Source: Methylopila sp. 73B (lineage in GTDB: Bacteria > Pseudomonadota > Alphaproteobacteria > Rhizobiales > Methylopilaceae). From it: DNA of 64,000 nt. The translations under genes and the position numbers were made by a program. Below the pieces are notes generated by a model that searched no databases, was not told the DNA's origin, and saw nothing but the letters and a program-made list of their open reading frames with translations. This document shows positions 13,776 to 22,898 of the stretch, in pieces. Each line of letters opens with the position of its first letter. The first letter of the stretch is position 1. The stretch covers positions 1,798,001 to 1,862,000 of the forward strand of contig NZ_JAFV01000001.1 of the NCBI RefSeq assembly GCF_000526315.1, in the 5' to 3' direction.

Positions 13776-13830
13776 GACGGAACGCCGTCTCGTAGCGTGA
13801 CGTCGATCGACACAGCAGGACCGCGCGACC

Positions 13831-14634
13831 ATGGGCGAAACCTCTTCCGAGCCGAGCCTCTTCGTCGAGCGCCGCGGCGCCGTCGCGCTGTTCACGCTCA
13901 ACCGGCCGTCGCGCATCAACGCCTTCACGCCGGAGCTGCTAGCCGCGCTCGCCTCCGCCTTCGACGCGGCGGAGACCGACGCCGGGGTGCGCGCCATCGT
14001 GATCACCGGCGCCGGCAGGGGCTTCTGCTCAGGCCAGGACATCGGGCTGATCGCGACGCTGCCGCCGGAAGAGCGCGACGTCGGCCGCATCCTCCGCGAC
14101 TTCTACGAGCCGGTGGTCGCCAAGATGCGCGCCTCGCCGTTGCCCGTGGTGGCCGCTGTGAACGGCGTCGCGGCCGGCGCGGGCGCGAACTTCGCGCTGC
14201 TGGCGGACATCGTCGTCGCGGGCCGCTCGGCCGAGTTCGTCGAGGCCTTCGTGAAGATCGGCCTGGTGCCGGACGTCGCCGGCTCCTGGACGCTGCCGCG
14301 GCTGGTGGGCGCGGCCCGCGCCAAGGCGCTCGCGTTGCTCGCCGAGCCGATCAAGGCGGAGACGGCGGAGGCCTGGGGGCTGATCTGGAAGGCGGTCGAC
14401 GACGACCGGCTGCTGGACGAAGCCGTGGCCATCGCCGAACGGCTGGCCGGCCAATCGGCGAGCGCGACCGCTTTGACCAAGCGCTTGCTGAACGCGTCCG
14501 CCGGCAACGACCTCGACGCCCAGCTCGCGCTGGAGCGGGAGTTGCAGACGGAGGCCGCGGCCTCCGCCGACCACGCCGAAGGCGTCCGCGCCTTCATGGA
14601 GAAGCGCCCGCCGCGCTGGTCCGAGAGGAGTTGA
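13831..14634 (+). CDS. Enoyl-CoA hydratase/isomerase family protein, PaaG-like
   Basis: A 267-residue crotonase-fold protein. The first oxyanion-hole segment is GAGRGFCSGQDI near residues 64-75 and the second is NGVAAGAGANFALLADIVVA near residues 111-130. The acidic residues that follow, KIGLVPDVAGSW, match the isomerase-type PaaG clade (ring 1,2-epoxyphenylacetyl-CoA isomerase) better than simple hydratases, where a Glu is expected. It stands alone, with no other phenylacetate genes nearby, so the substrate is open. Confidence 0.8.
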   Translation: MGETSSEPSLFVERRGAVALFTLNRPSRINAFTPELLAALASAFDAAETDAGVRAIVITGAGRGFCSGQDIGLIATLPPEERDVGRILRDFYEPVVAKMRASPLPVVAAVNGVAAGAGANFALLADIVVAGRSAEFVEAFVKIGLVPDVAGSWTLPRLVGAARAKALALLAEPIKAETAEAWGLIWKAVDDDRLLDEAVAIAERLAGQSASATALTKRLLNASAGNDLDAQLALERELQTEAAASADHAEGVRAFMEKRPPRWSERS

Positions 14635-14723
14635 GCGTCGGCGCGGCGGCGTCCGCCTTGCGCCCGCCCGCGCCGCAGGCCTAAACCGAACGCCCTGATT
14701 CCCTCTTGTCCGACGGAGCTTCC

Positions 14724-17360
14724 ATGCGCGCCGAGGATCCTCAACTCGTACGTCTCGCCGACTATCGCCCGTCGGACTTCCTGATCGATACGGTCGATCT
14801 CGACGTGAACCTCGACCCGCACGCGACGCGGGTGACGGCGCGGCTCAGGGTTCGGCCGAACCCCGAGGGGCGCGAAAACGCGACGCTCTCGCTCGACGGC
14901 GACGAGCTCAAGCTGGTCTCGGTCGCGATCGACGGCGCCGAACTCGAGGCCGACGCGATCGACGTTTCGCCGGAGCGGCTCAGCATCGCCAACCCGCCGC
15001 GCGGACCGTTCGAGCTCACGATCGTCACCGAGATCGACCCCACGGCGAACACGCGCCTGATGGGCCTCTACCGCTCCAATGCCTCCTACACGACGCAGTG
15101 CGAGGCCGAGGGCTTCCGCCGCATCACCTACTTCCTCGACCGGCCGGACGTGCTCGCGGTCTACACCACCCGCATCGAGGGGCCCGCCGACGAGACGCCG
15201 CTGCTGCTGTCGAACGGCAATTTGGTCGAAACCGGCGACGCGCCCGCCGGCCGCCGGTTCGCGGTCTGGCATGATCCGCATCCGAAGCCGTCCTACCTGT
15301 TCGCGCTGGTTGCGGGCGACCTCGCCAAGGTCTCCGACACCTTCGTCACCCAGTCCGGCCGCACGGTCGCGGTGGAGGTGTTCGTCGAGCACGGCAAGGA
15401 GGATCGCGCGCCCTACGCCCTCGACGCCATCAGGCGCTCCATGCGCTGGGACGAGGAGGTATTCGGCCGGGAGTACGATCTCGACGTCTTCATGGTCGTC
15501 GCCGTCTCGCACTTCAACATGGGCGCGATGGAGAACAAGGGCCTCAACGTCTTCAATGACAAGTACGTGCTGGCGAGTCCGGAGACCGCGACCGACGGCG
15601 ACTACGCCAACATCGAAGCGATCATCGCCCACGAATACTTCCACAACTGGACGGGCAACCGCATCACCTGCCGCGACTGGTTCCAGCTGTGCCTGAAGGA
15701 AGGCCTCACCGTGTTCCGCGACCAGGAGTTCACCTCCGACACGCGGTCGCGGCCGGTGAAGCGCATCCAGGACGTCCGCAACCTGCGCGCGGCGCAGTTC
15801 GCCGAGGACTCCGGCCCCCTCGCCCACCCCGTGCGGCCCCAGGCCTACGCCGAGATCAACAACTTCTACACGCCGACGGTCTACGAGAAGGGCGCCGAGG
15901 TCATCCGCATGCTGAAGGTCCTGATCGGGCCGGAAGCGTTCAAGGCCGGCATGAACCTCTACTTCGACCGCCACGACGGCCAGGCCTGCACCATCGAGCA
16001 GTTCATCGCCTGCTTCGCGGAGGTCTTCGGGCGCGACCTCGGCCAGTTCATGCTCTGGTACCATCAGGCCGGAACGCCCGAGGTGACGGTCCGCACGGCC
16101 TACGACGCGGAGGCCAAGACCTTCACGGTGACGGCCGCGCAGCGCGTACCGGCCACCCCGGGTCAGCCGAACAAGCAGCCCGCCGTCATTCCGATGGTCA
16201 CGGGCCTCGTGGCTCCGGACGGCGCCGACCTGCCGCTGGTGATCGGCGGGGCCCCCGCTGGCCCTGTGTTCGCTCTCACCGAGGCCGAAACGACGCTCGT
16301 GTTCGAGCAGGTTCCCGCGCGCCCCGCGGCTTCGCTGTTCCGCAACTTCTCGGCGCCGGTGAAGCTCTCGACCGATCTCTCGGACGACGAGCTGCTGTTC
16401 CTCGCGAAGGCCGATTCCGACCCCTTCAATCGGTGGCAGTCCGGCCAGACGGTCGCGCTGCGCAACCTCGTCGCCCGTGTCGGCGCGCTGCGCGCCGGCG
16501 CGCCCGCGCCGGAGGAGCCGCGGCTGGCGGAAGCGGTCGCCCGCGCCTTTGATCCGGCCGAGACCGACCACGCCTTCGCGGCTCAGGTGGCGGCGCTCCC
16601 GAGCGAGGGCGACGTCGCCCGCGAGATCGGCGAGGACGTCGACCCCGATGCGATCCACGCCGCCCGCGCGGCGCTGAAGCTCGACCTCGCCCGCCGGCTC
16701 GCGGGCCCGCTCGCGGCCGCCTTCGAGCGGCTGGTCGACGAAGGCCCCTATTCGCCGGACGCGGCCTCCGCCAGCCGACGCGCGCTGAAGATCTCGGCGC
16801 TCGACTATCTCGCCGCCGGCGGCGCGCCCGAGGGCGTCGCCCGCGCCAAGGCGCTCTACGACGGCGCGACCAACATGACCGATCGCATCATGGCGCTGCA
16901 GGTGCTGTCGCTCTCGGCCTCGGACGCGCGCGACGCCGCGCTCGCCGACTTCCACGACCGCTACAAGAGCGATCCCCTGCTGATCGACAAATGGTTCCTG
17001 ATCCAGGCCTCAGCGCCGCTGCCGGACACGCTGGACCGGGTGCGCGCGCTGATGACGACGCCCGCCTTCGACATCCGGAACCCCAACCGCGTGCGCTCGC
17101 TCGTCGGAGCCTTCGGCTCCGGCAACCCGACGCAGTTCAACCGCGTGGACGGGCTGGGATACGCCTTCGTGGCGGAGGTGGCGCGGGAGCTGAACGGGAC
17201 GAAGCCGCAGGTCGCGGCGCGCCTCCTCGGCGCGTTCAAGACCTGGCGGGCGCTGGAGCCGGTCCGGCGCGGCAAGGCCGAGGCCGCGCTTCGCGACGTC
17301 GCCGCCGCGCCCGACCTGTCGCCGGACGTCGGCGACATCGTCCGCCGCGCGCTCGGATGA
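14724..17360 (+). CDS. pepN: Aminopeptidase N (M1 family metallopeptidase)
   Basis: An 878-residue PepN. The exopeptidase signature MGAMENKGLNVFND is near residue 270, and the zinc site HEYFHNWTGNR lies near residues 304-314 with the downstream Glu in LKEGLTVFRDQEF. DUF3458 Ig-like and C-terminal helical domains follow, giving the usual length. It releases N-terminal residues from peptides in the cytoplasm. I chose the ATG at 14724 because it opens with the typical short charged stretch before DYRPSDFLID. Confidence 0.95.
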   Translation: MRAEDPQLVRLADYRPSDFLIDTVDLDVNLDPHATRVTARLRVRPNPEGRENATLSLDGDELKLVSVAIDGAELEADAIDVSPERLSIANPPRGPFELTIVTEIDPTANTRLMGLYRSNASYTTQCEAEGFRRITYFLDRPDVLAVYTTRIEGPADETPLLLSNGNLVETGDAPAGRRFAVWHDPHPKPSYLFALVAGDLAKVSDTFVTQSGRTVAVEVFVEHGKEDRAPYALDAIRRSMRWDEEVFGREYDLDVFMVVAVSHFNMGAMENKGLNVFNDKYVLASPETATDGDYANIEAIIAHEYFHNWTGNRITCRDWFQLCLKEGLTVFRDQEFTSDTRSRPVKRIQDVRNLRAAQFAEDSGPLAHPVRPQAYAEINNFYTPTVYEKGAEVIRMLKVLIGPEAFKAGMNLYFDRHDGQACTIEQFIACFAEVFGRDLGQFMLWYHQAGTPEVTVRTAYDAEAKTFTVTAAQRVPATPGQPNKQPAVIPMVTGLVAPDGADLPLVIGGAPAGPVFALTEAETTLVFEQVPARPAASLFRNFSAPVKLSTDLSDDELLFLAKADSDPFNRWQSGQTVALRNLVARVGALRAGAPAPEEPRLAEAVARAFDPAETDHAFAAQVAALPSEGDVAREIGEDVDPDAIHAARAALKLDLARRLAGPLAAAFERLVDEGPYSPDAASASRRALKISALDYLAAGGAPEGVARAKALYDGATNMTDRIMALQVLSLSASDARDAALADFHDRYKSDPLLIDKWFLIQASAPLPDTLDRVRALMTTPAFDIRNPNRVRSLVGAFGSGNPTQFNRVDGLGYAFVAEVARELNGTKPQVAARLLGAFKTWRALEPVRRGKAEAALRDVAAAPDLSPDVGDIVRRALG

Positions 17361-17422
17361 ATCGCCCATTCGGTCAAGTGATTCATCCGACTCACATTTT
17401 TCGTCTGCCCTCTCAAAAGTAA

Positions 17423-17437
17423 TTAACCGTGGGTTAA
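17423..17437 (+). promoter_or_regulatory. CtrA-binding box (TTAA-N7-TTAA) upstream of pleC
   Basis: TTAACCGTGGGTTAA is an exact match to the full CtrA site TTAA-N7-TTAA. It sits inside a larger perfect palindrome, AATTAACC-GTG-GGTTAATT. It lies about 110 bases before the pleC-type ATG in an AT-rich island within otherwise GC-rich DNA. Confidence 0.65.
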
Positions 17438-17547
17438 TTCGCACTAGACAGCCCCGGCAGGTATTGATTCTAATAGCCAAGTCGAATCGGGCTGTCGGGA
17501 TTATCTCCGGTCGACGTCATCACTCGTCGATCGGAAGGACACACGCG

Positions 17548-19857
17548 ATGGCGCGCGCCAACGTGGCAGGCATGCCTGCGCGCAGCTTCAGCGTAAAAGG
17601 CGTGGCGCGGTCTCTTGGTCGCCCCGCCTACCGTCGCCTGCTCTCCGCCGAACCCCTCCTTCGCAAGCTCGTTCCTGGGCTGATCATCGCCTTCCTGCTG
17701 ATCGTCGGCGTGGGCGCGGTGATGCAGACCATCGACGCCCGCGCCCGCGCCCTGCGCGCCGCGGCGGACGAGATGTCGATGCTGGCGGCCGTCGCGGCCT
17801 ATGAGGCGCCGCCGGTCATGGAGCGCGGCGGCGACGTCGGGCGACGTCTCGGCGCCGTGCTTCCCGGCAACGCCGGCGAGCGGGGTCGGCGCTACTACAT
17901 CTCCGATGAAAGCGGCCGCATCGTCGCCGCCTATGGCGCGCCCGAGGGATCGCTGCCGGCCGACCTCGTCACCCTGCTCGGCGCGGCGCAACCGCTGACC
18001 ACCTTCGGCGAGCGCGCCGGCGTGATGACGCTGACGCTGCCCGATGGCGCGCCGGCCCTCGCGACGGTGCGCAATCTCGGCCAGGGACGGCTCGGCCAGG
18101 TCGCCATGGTCCAGAACGTCGAGGCGGCGCTGGAGCCCTGGCGCTCCGCGACCGCGAGCTCGGTCACCCTCTACGCCTCCACCAGCTTCGTGCTGGCGCT
18201 GCTCGGCGTCGCCTTCCACTGGCAGTCCGCCCGCGCTCGGCAAGCCGACCAGATCTACGATCACGTCCGCCAGCGGATCGACACGGCGCTGTCGCGCGGC
18301 CGCTGCGGCCTGTTCGACTGGGACATCGCCCGCGGCCGCATCTTCTGGTCGCGCTCGCTGTTCGAGCTGCTTGGTTATCCCCCCCGCGACGAGCTGGTGT
18401 CGTTCGGCGAGTTCAACGCCCTGATCCATCCCGACGACGGCGACTTCTACGCCCTCGCCGACGAGGTCGCCCGCGGCGTCACGACCAACATCGACCGCAT
18501 GTTCCGGGTGCGCGACGCCCGCGGCCAGTGGATCTGGCTCCGCGCCCGCGCCGAGCTGGTGCGCAACCGCGGCGACGACGGCCCGCGGCTGATCGGCATC
18601 TGCGTCGACGTCACCGAACAGCGCGCGCTGCAGGAGCGCACGGCCACCGCCGACATGCGCCTGCGCGACGCAATCGAGACAATCTCCGAAGCCTTCGTGC
18701 TGTGGGACAGCGAAAACCGCCTCGTGATGTGCAACTCGAAGTTCCAGCAGCTCTATGAGCTGCGCGAGGAGGCCATCCTGCCGGGCGCCCACCGCGAGGC
18801 GATCATCGCCGCGGGACGGCAGCCGGTGATCCTCAACCACGTGAAGCCGGACGGCCGCATCGAGGAAGGCGCGCGCACCTACGACGCGCAGATCGAGGAC
18901 GGCCGCTGGCTGCACATCAACGAGCGTCGCACCAAGGACGGCGGCTTCGTCTCGGTCGGCACCGACATCACCTCGCTGAAGCGCCAGGAAGAGCGGCTGA
19001 TGGAGAGCGAGCGGGCGCTGATGGCGAACGTCGCCGACATGCGCAAGTCGCGCCAGACGCTTGAGGTCCAGGCCCAGCAGCTCGCCGACCTCGCCGAGAA
19101 ATACGCCGAGCAGAAGAGCCAGGCCGAAAGCGCCTCGAAAGCCAAATCCGACTTCCTGGCCAACATCTCGCACGAGCTCCGGACGCCGCTGAACGCCATC
19201 ATCGGCTTCTCCGAGATCATGGAGAGCGGCATGTTCGGGCCGCTGGGCTCCGACAAGTACCATGAGTACTGCCGCGACATCCGCGAGAGCGGCCAGCACC
19301 TGCTGGACGTCATCAACGACGTGCTCGACATGTCGAAGATCGAGGCCGGCCGTTTCCGCCTGACGCACGAGACCATCGACATCGACAAGGTCGTGCTGGA
19401 GGCCATGCGCGTCATCACGCCCCGCGCCGAGGAGAAGTCGATCGCGCTCCGGGCCGAGGCCGCGACCGGCGTGACGGTCGAGGTCGACCGCCGGGCGCTG
19501 AAGCAGATCCTGCTGAACCTGCTGTCGAACGCGGTGAAGTTCACGCCCGCCGGCGGCCGGGTGACGGTGCGCACCCGCGCGGTGGGCGGCGCGCTCAACC
19601 TCTACATCGAAGACACCGGCATCGGCATCCCGAAGGACGCGCTGCCGAAGCTCGGGCGGCCGTTCGAGCAGGTCGAGAGCCAGTTCTCCAAGAGCCACAA
19701 GGGCTCCGGCCTCGGCCTCGCCATCTCCCGCTCGCTCACCGAACTCCACGGCGGCACCATGCGCATCCGCTCGACCCTTCAGGTCGGCACCGTCGTCCTC
19801 GTCCGACTGCCGGTCCGCGCCGACCGGGCGATCGAGCCCGAAGAGAAGATCGCCTGA
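17548..19857 (+). CDS. pleC: PleC/DivJ-family PAS sensor histidine kinase
   Basis: A 769-residue kinase. There are two membrane helices (about residues 43-66 and 205-225) bracketing a periplasmic sensor region, then a PAS domain (about 250-360), a second PAS-like domain (about 375-490), a coiled coil (about 495-530), HisKA with FLANISHELRTPLNAIIGFS and HATPase_c with N, DTGIG and GSGLGLAI boxes. The segment after the His (GPLGSDKYHEYCRDIRESGQ) is the PleC/DivJ/PdhS type that docks the response regulator DivK. Adjacent glnE matches the gene order I recall for pleC of Sinorhizobium. No receiver domain is present. Confidence 0.75.
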   Translation: MARANVAGMPARSFSVKGVARSLGRPAYRRLLSAEPLLRKLVPGLIIAFLLIVGVGAVMQTIDARARALRAAADEMSMLAAVAAYEAPPVMERGGDVGRRLGAVLPGNAGERGRRYYISDESGRIVAAYGAPEGSLPADLVTLLGAAQPLTTFGERAGVMTLTLPDGAPALATVRNLGQGRLGQVAMVQNVEAALEPWRSATASSVTLYASTSFVLALLGVAFHWQSARARQADQIYDHVRQRIDTALSRGRCGLFDWDIARGRIFWSRSLFELLGYPPRDELVSFGEFNALIHPDDGDFYALADEVARGVTTNIDRMFRVRDARGQWIWLRARAELVRNRGDDGPRLIGICVDVTEQRALQERTATADMRLRDAIETISEAFVLWDSENRLVMCNSKFQQLYELREEAILPGAHREAIIAAGRQPVILNHVKPDGRIEEGARTYDAQIEDGRWLHINERRTKDGGFVSVGTDITSLKRQEERLMESERALMANVADMRKSRQTLEVQAQQLADLAEKYAEQKSQAESASKAKSDFLANISHELRTPLNAIIGFSEIMESGMFGPLGSDKYHEYCRDIRESGQHLLDVINDVLDMSKIEAGRFRLTHETIDIDKVVLEAMRVITPRAEEKSIALRAEAATGVTVEVDRRALKQILLNLLSNAVKFTPAGGRVTVRTRAVGGALNLYIEDTGIGIPKDALPKLGRPFEQVESQFSKSHKGSGLGLAISRSLTELHGGTMRIRSTLQVGTVVLVRLPVRADRAIEPEEKIA

Positions 19858-19863
19858 GGGCGT

Positions 19864-22818
19864 TCAGCTCCCCGCTAGAACCCGTTTCGTCGCGGCCCGC
19901 ACCGCCGCCTGCGCCTCCTTCAACGTCGCCTGCAAGGTCCGGAAGTCCGGCGCGTTGGCCGCGCGGGCGAGCCGCAGCTTGAGGCCGGCCGGGGCGTTCG
20001 CGGGGTCGAAGGCGCCGTCGATCGCGAGCTTGACGATCTGCGTCAGGTCCTGCTGCAGGCGGCCGCCCGCGGCCAGCGCCTCGTAGTCCTCGTCGTCGAG
20101 AACGCCGAGCCGACGCGCCTCCGCAAGCGCCCCCAAGGTCGAGGCCCGCAGGATCTCGGGGCGCTCCTGCGCGTGAACGAGTTGCAGCGCCTGCGCCGCG
20201 AACTCGACGTCGACGAGCCCGCCCGGCGCGTGCTTCAGGTTCCAGGGGCCGCCGCCGCCCTTCTCCTTGTCGAGAAGCGATCGCATCTCGCGGACGTCCG
20301 CGAGCGCCTTCGTCCGGTCATGGGGCGCGCAGAGCGCCGCCGCGATTGCGGCCTCCACCTTGCGGCGGAACGCCTTGGGCCCCGCGACCACGCGCGCCCG
20401 CGACAGAGCCATGTGCTCCCAGGTCTCGGCGTCTTCGGCCTGATAGGTCTCGAACGCCTTCAGCCGCGTCGCCAACGGCCCGGCGCGGCCGGAAGGGCGC
20501 AGCCGCACGTCGACCTCGTAGAGCACGCCCTCGCTCGTGGGCGCCGACAGCGCCGAGACGAGCCGCTGGGTCAGCCGCGCGAAGTACTGGCTCGCGGCGA
20601 GCGGCCGCGGCCCGTCGCTCTCCGTCGCCTCGTCGGGGTGGTCGTAGAGCAGGATCAGGTCGAGATCGGAGGCCGCCGTCATCTCCTCGCCGCCGAGCTT
20701 GCCGAGCGCGACCACCGCGGCCGCGCCGCCGGGGACGCGGCCGTGCGCCTTCCGAAGCTCCGTCTCCACCGCCGCGAACAGCGCCGTCGTCAGCGCGTCC
20801 GCGATGCGCGAGAAGGCGGCCGGGGCCTGCTCCACCGGCACGACGCCCGCCGCCAGCCGCAGGGCCACCAGCGTCTTGAGCTCCTGCCCCGCGATCCGCG
20901 CGCGGTCGAGCAGGTCCTCGTAGGAGCGCGCCTCGGACAGCGCGTCCGCGATCCGGGCGTCGAGCTCCGCCCGGTCCGGCAGATGGCCGAAAAACGCCGG
21001 ATCGGTCAGCGCGTCGAGCACCCGCGGCCGGCGCGCGAGCGTCTCGCCGAGCTTCGGCGCGGCGCCGAGCACATCGGCGAGCAGCTCGAGGATGTTCGGA
21101 TTGGCGCGGATGAGCGCGAGCAGCGCGACGCCCGAGCGCGTGCGCTCCAGCGCCTTGTCGAAGGCGAACAGCGCGGCGTCGGGGCGGCCGGACCGCGAAA
21201 AGGCGACCAGCATGGCGGGCACGAGCTCGGTCAGGAGCTCCCGGGCGCGGGCGGAGCGCATGGCCTCGTAGCGGCCGTGGTGCCAGCCCCGCACGATCGC
21301 GGAGACCGACGACGGCTCCGCATAGCCCAGACCTTTCAGCGTCGCGAGCGTACCGGGGTCATCCGCCTCGCCGGTGAACACCAGGTTGCCGACGTCGGCG
21401 GCTAGCGGCGGGGCGTCCTCGAACAGCTTGGCGTAGTGCTTCTGAACCGTCTTAAGCCGCTTCGTCAGCGCCTTCGCGAAGGCGTCGCGGGAAGCGAAGC
21501 CCGCGAAGCGGGCGAAGGCCGCAAGCAGCTCCGGGTCCTCCGGCAGGGAGTGGGTCTGCGCGTCGTCGACCATCTGCAGCCGGTGCTCGATCGTCCGCAG
21601 GAAGCCGTAGGCCTCGCCCATCTCGTCCCGCGCCGCATCGGTGATCCACCCGGCGTCGTTAAGCTTCGCGAGGCCCTCGATCGTCCCGCGCGTTTGCAGC
21701 TCGGGGTCGCGTCCGCCCGCGACGAGCTGCTGGGTCTGCACGAAGAACTCGATCTCCCGGATTCCGCCGCGGCCGAGCTTGAGGTTGTGCCCCTCCACCG
21801 CGATCGCGCCGTGGCCCTTGTGGGCGTGGATCTGGCGCTTCATGGCGTGGATGTCGGAGATCGCGGCGTGATCGAGCGAGCGGCGCCAGATGAAGGGCCG
21901 CAGCTCCTTCAGGAACGACTCGCCGGCCACGTGGTCGCCCGCGACCACGCGCGCCTTGATCATGGCGGCCCGCTCCCAATTCTGGCCGACCGTCTCGTAG
22001 TAGGACATGGCCGCGTCGCGGGAGAGCGCGACCGGCGTCGCGCCGGGGTCCGGCCGTAGGCGCAGGTCGACGCGCGCGACGTAGCCGTCCGCCGTGCGCT
22101 CCTGCAGCAGCTTGGCCATGCTCTGGATGACCCGCACGAACAGCGTGACGGCTTCCTCGCCCTCGGCGACCGGCGCGACCAGCGGGTCGAAGAACACGAC
22201 GAGGTCGACGTCGGAGGAGTAGTTCAGCTCGCGGGCGCCGAGCTTGCCCATCCCGAGCACGAACAGCCCGGAGCCGGTCTCAGGGTTCGCGATGTCCGGA
22301 AGGCTCAGCTTGCCCGAGGCCGCCGCCTCCCGCAGCGCGAAACGCAGCGCCGCCCGGATCGCCGCGTCCGCGACATCGGACAGGGCGCGCGTGACCGCGT
22401 CGGCCCCCCATACGCCGCCAAGGTCGGCCAGCGCGATGAGCAGCGCGGCCTCCGCGCGGCCACGGCGGAGCGCACGCGCGAGCGCGACGCGGTCGTCGCC
22501 CGCCGAGGCCTGGCCCAGGTCGTCGACGATGGCGGCGACGCGCGCCTCGGGCTCCGCCGTGAACAGCGCGGCAGCCTGCGCGGGGTCGCGCTGGATCAAC
22601 CCCCAGAGGAACGGCGAGCCGTCGGCCACTGCCTCGAGCAGTGCTCGGGCCTCCGGCGTGGCGGCGGCGTCCTCCAGCTCGGGCGCCTCGCGGAGGATCG
22701 CGGCCACGGCGGCGCGGGCGGCCTTCCGATCCGCCGGCCCCGTCGCGGGCGCCAGCCTCGCCATCAACGCGCGGTCGTCATGCGACGTGGCGGGCGCGGC
22801 CGTCTTGCGTGCGGTCAT
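19864..22818 (-). CDS. glnE: Bifunctional glutamine synthetase adenylyltransferase/adenylyl-removing enzyme
   Basis: A 984-residue GlnE with both nucleotidyltransferase domains. The N-terminal adenylyl-removase has YSSDVDLVVFFDP near residue 203 and the C-terminal adenylyltransferase has AASDLDLILLYDH near residue 715, each followed by the matching R-rich VDLRLRPDP or VDVRLRPSGRAG segments and helical GlnD_UR_UTase domains. It adjusts glutamine synthetase activity under PII control. It converges with pleC, leaving only six bases between the stops, and no terminator is evident. Confidence 0.95.
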   Translation of the reverse strand: MTARKTAAPATSHDDRALMARLAPATGPADRKAARAAVAAILREAPELEDAAATPEARALLEAVADGSPFLWGLIQRDPAQAAALFTAEPEARVAAIVDDLGQASAGDDRVALARALRRGRAEAALLIALADLGGVWGADAVTRALSDVADAAIRAALRFALREAAASGKLSLPDIANPETGSGLFVLGMGKLGARELNYSSDVDLVVFFDPLVAPVAEGEEAVTLFVRVIQSMAKLLQERTADGYVARVDLRLRPDPGATPVALSRDAAMSYYETVGQNWERAAMIKARVVAGDHVAGESFLKELRPFIWRRSLDHAAISDIHAMKRQIHAHKGHGAIAVEGHNLKLGRGGIREIEFFVQTQQLVAGGRDPELQTRGTIEGLAKLNDAGWITDAARDEMGEAYGFLRTIEHRLQMVDDAQTHSLPEDPELLAAFARFAGFASRDAFAKALTKRLKTVQKHYAKLFEDAPPLAADVGNLVFTGEADDPGTLATLKGLGYAEPSSVSAIVRGWHHGRYEAMRSARARELLTELVPAMLVAFSRSGRPDAALFAFDKALERTRSGVALLALIRANPNILELLADVLGAAPKLGETLARRPRVLDALTDPAFFGHLPDRAELDARIADALSEARSYEDLLDRARIAGQELKTLVALRLAAGVVPVEQAPAAFSRIADALTTALFAAVETELRKAHGRVPGGAAAVVALGKLGGEEMTAASDLDLILLYDHPDEATESDGPRPLAASQYFARLTQRLVSALSAPTSEGVLYEVDVRLRPSGRAGPLATRLKAFETYQAEDAETWEHMALSRARVVAGPKAFRRKVEAAIAAALCAPHDRTKALADVREMRSLLDKEKGGGGPWNLKHAPGGLVDVEFAAQALQLVHAQERPEILRASTLGALAEARRLGVLDDEDYEALAAGGRLQQDLTQIVKLAIDGAFDPANAPAGLKLRLARAANAPDFRTLQATLKEAQAAVRAATKRVLAGS

Positions 22819-22898
22819 CGCCTGTCCTCCCTTTTGCGCGACCTTAGCAGCAGGGCGTCCAAGGGAGACATAGCCAAAGGCGTGATCGCGGGCGCCCG

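Noticed and set aside
14103-16955. Minus-strand open frame of 950 codons opposite pepN and the enoyl-CoA hydratase
   Set aside because: It is a GC-rich third-position shadow; the opposite frames carry complete catalytic motifs.
17470-19749. Minus-strand open frame of 759 codons opposite the pleC-type kinase
   Set aside because: It lacks any domain signature, and the plus strand holds intact PAS, HisKA and HATPase motifs.
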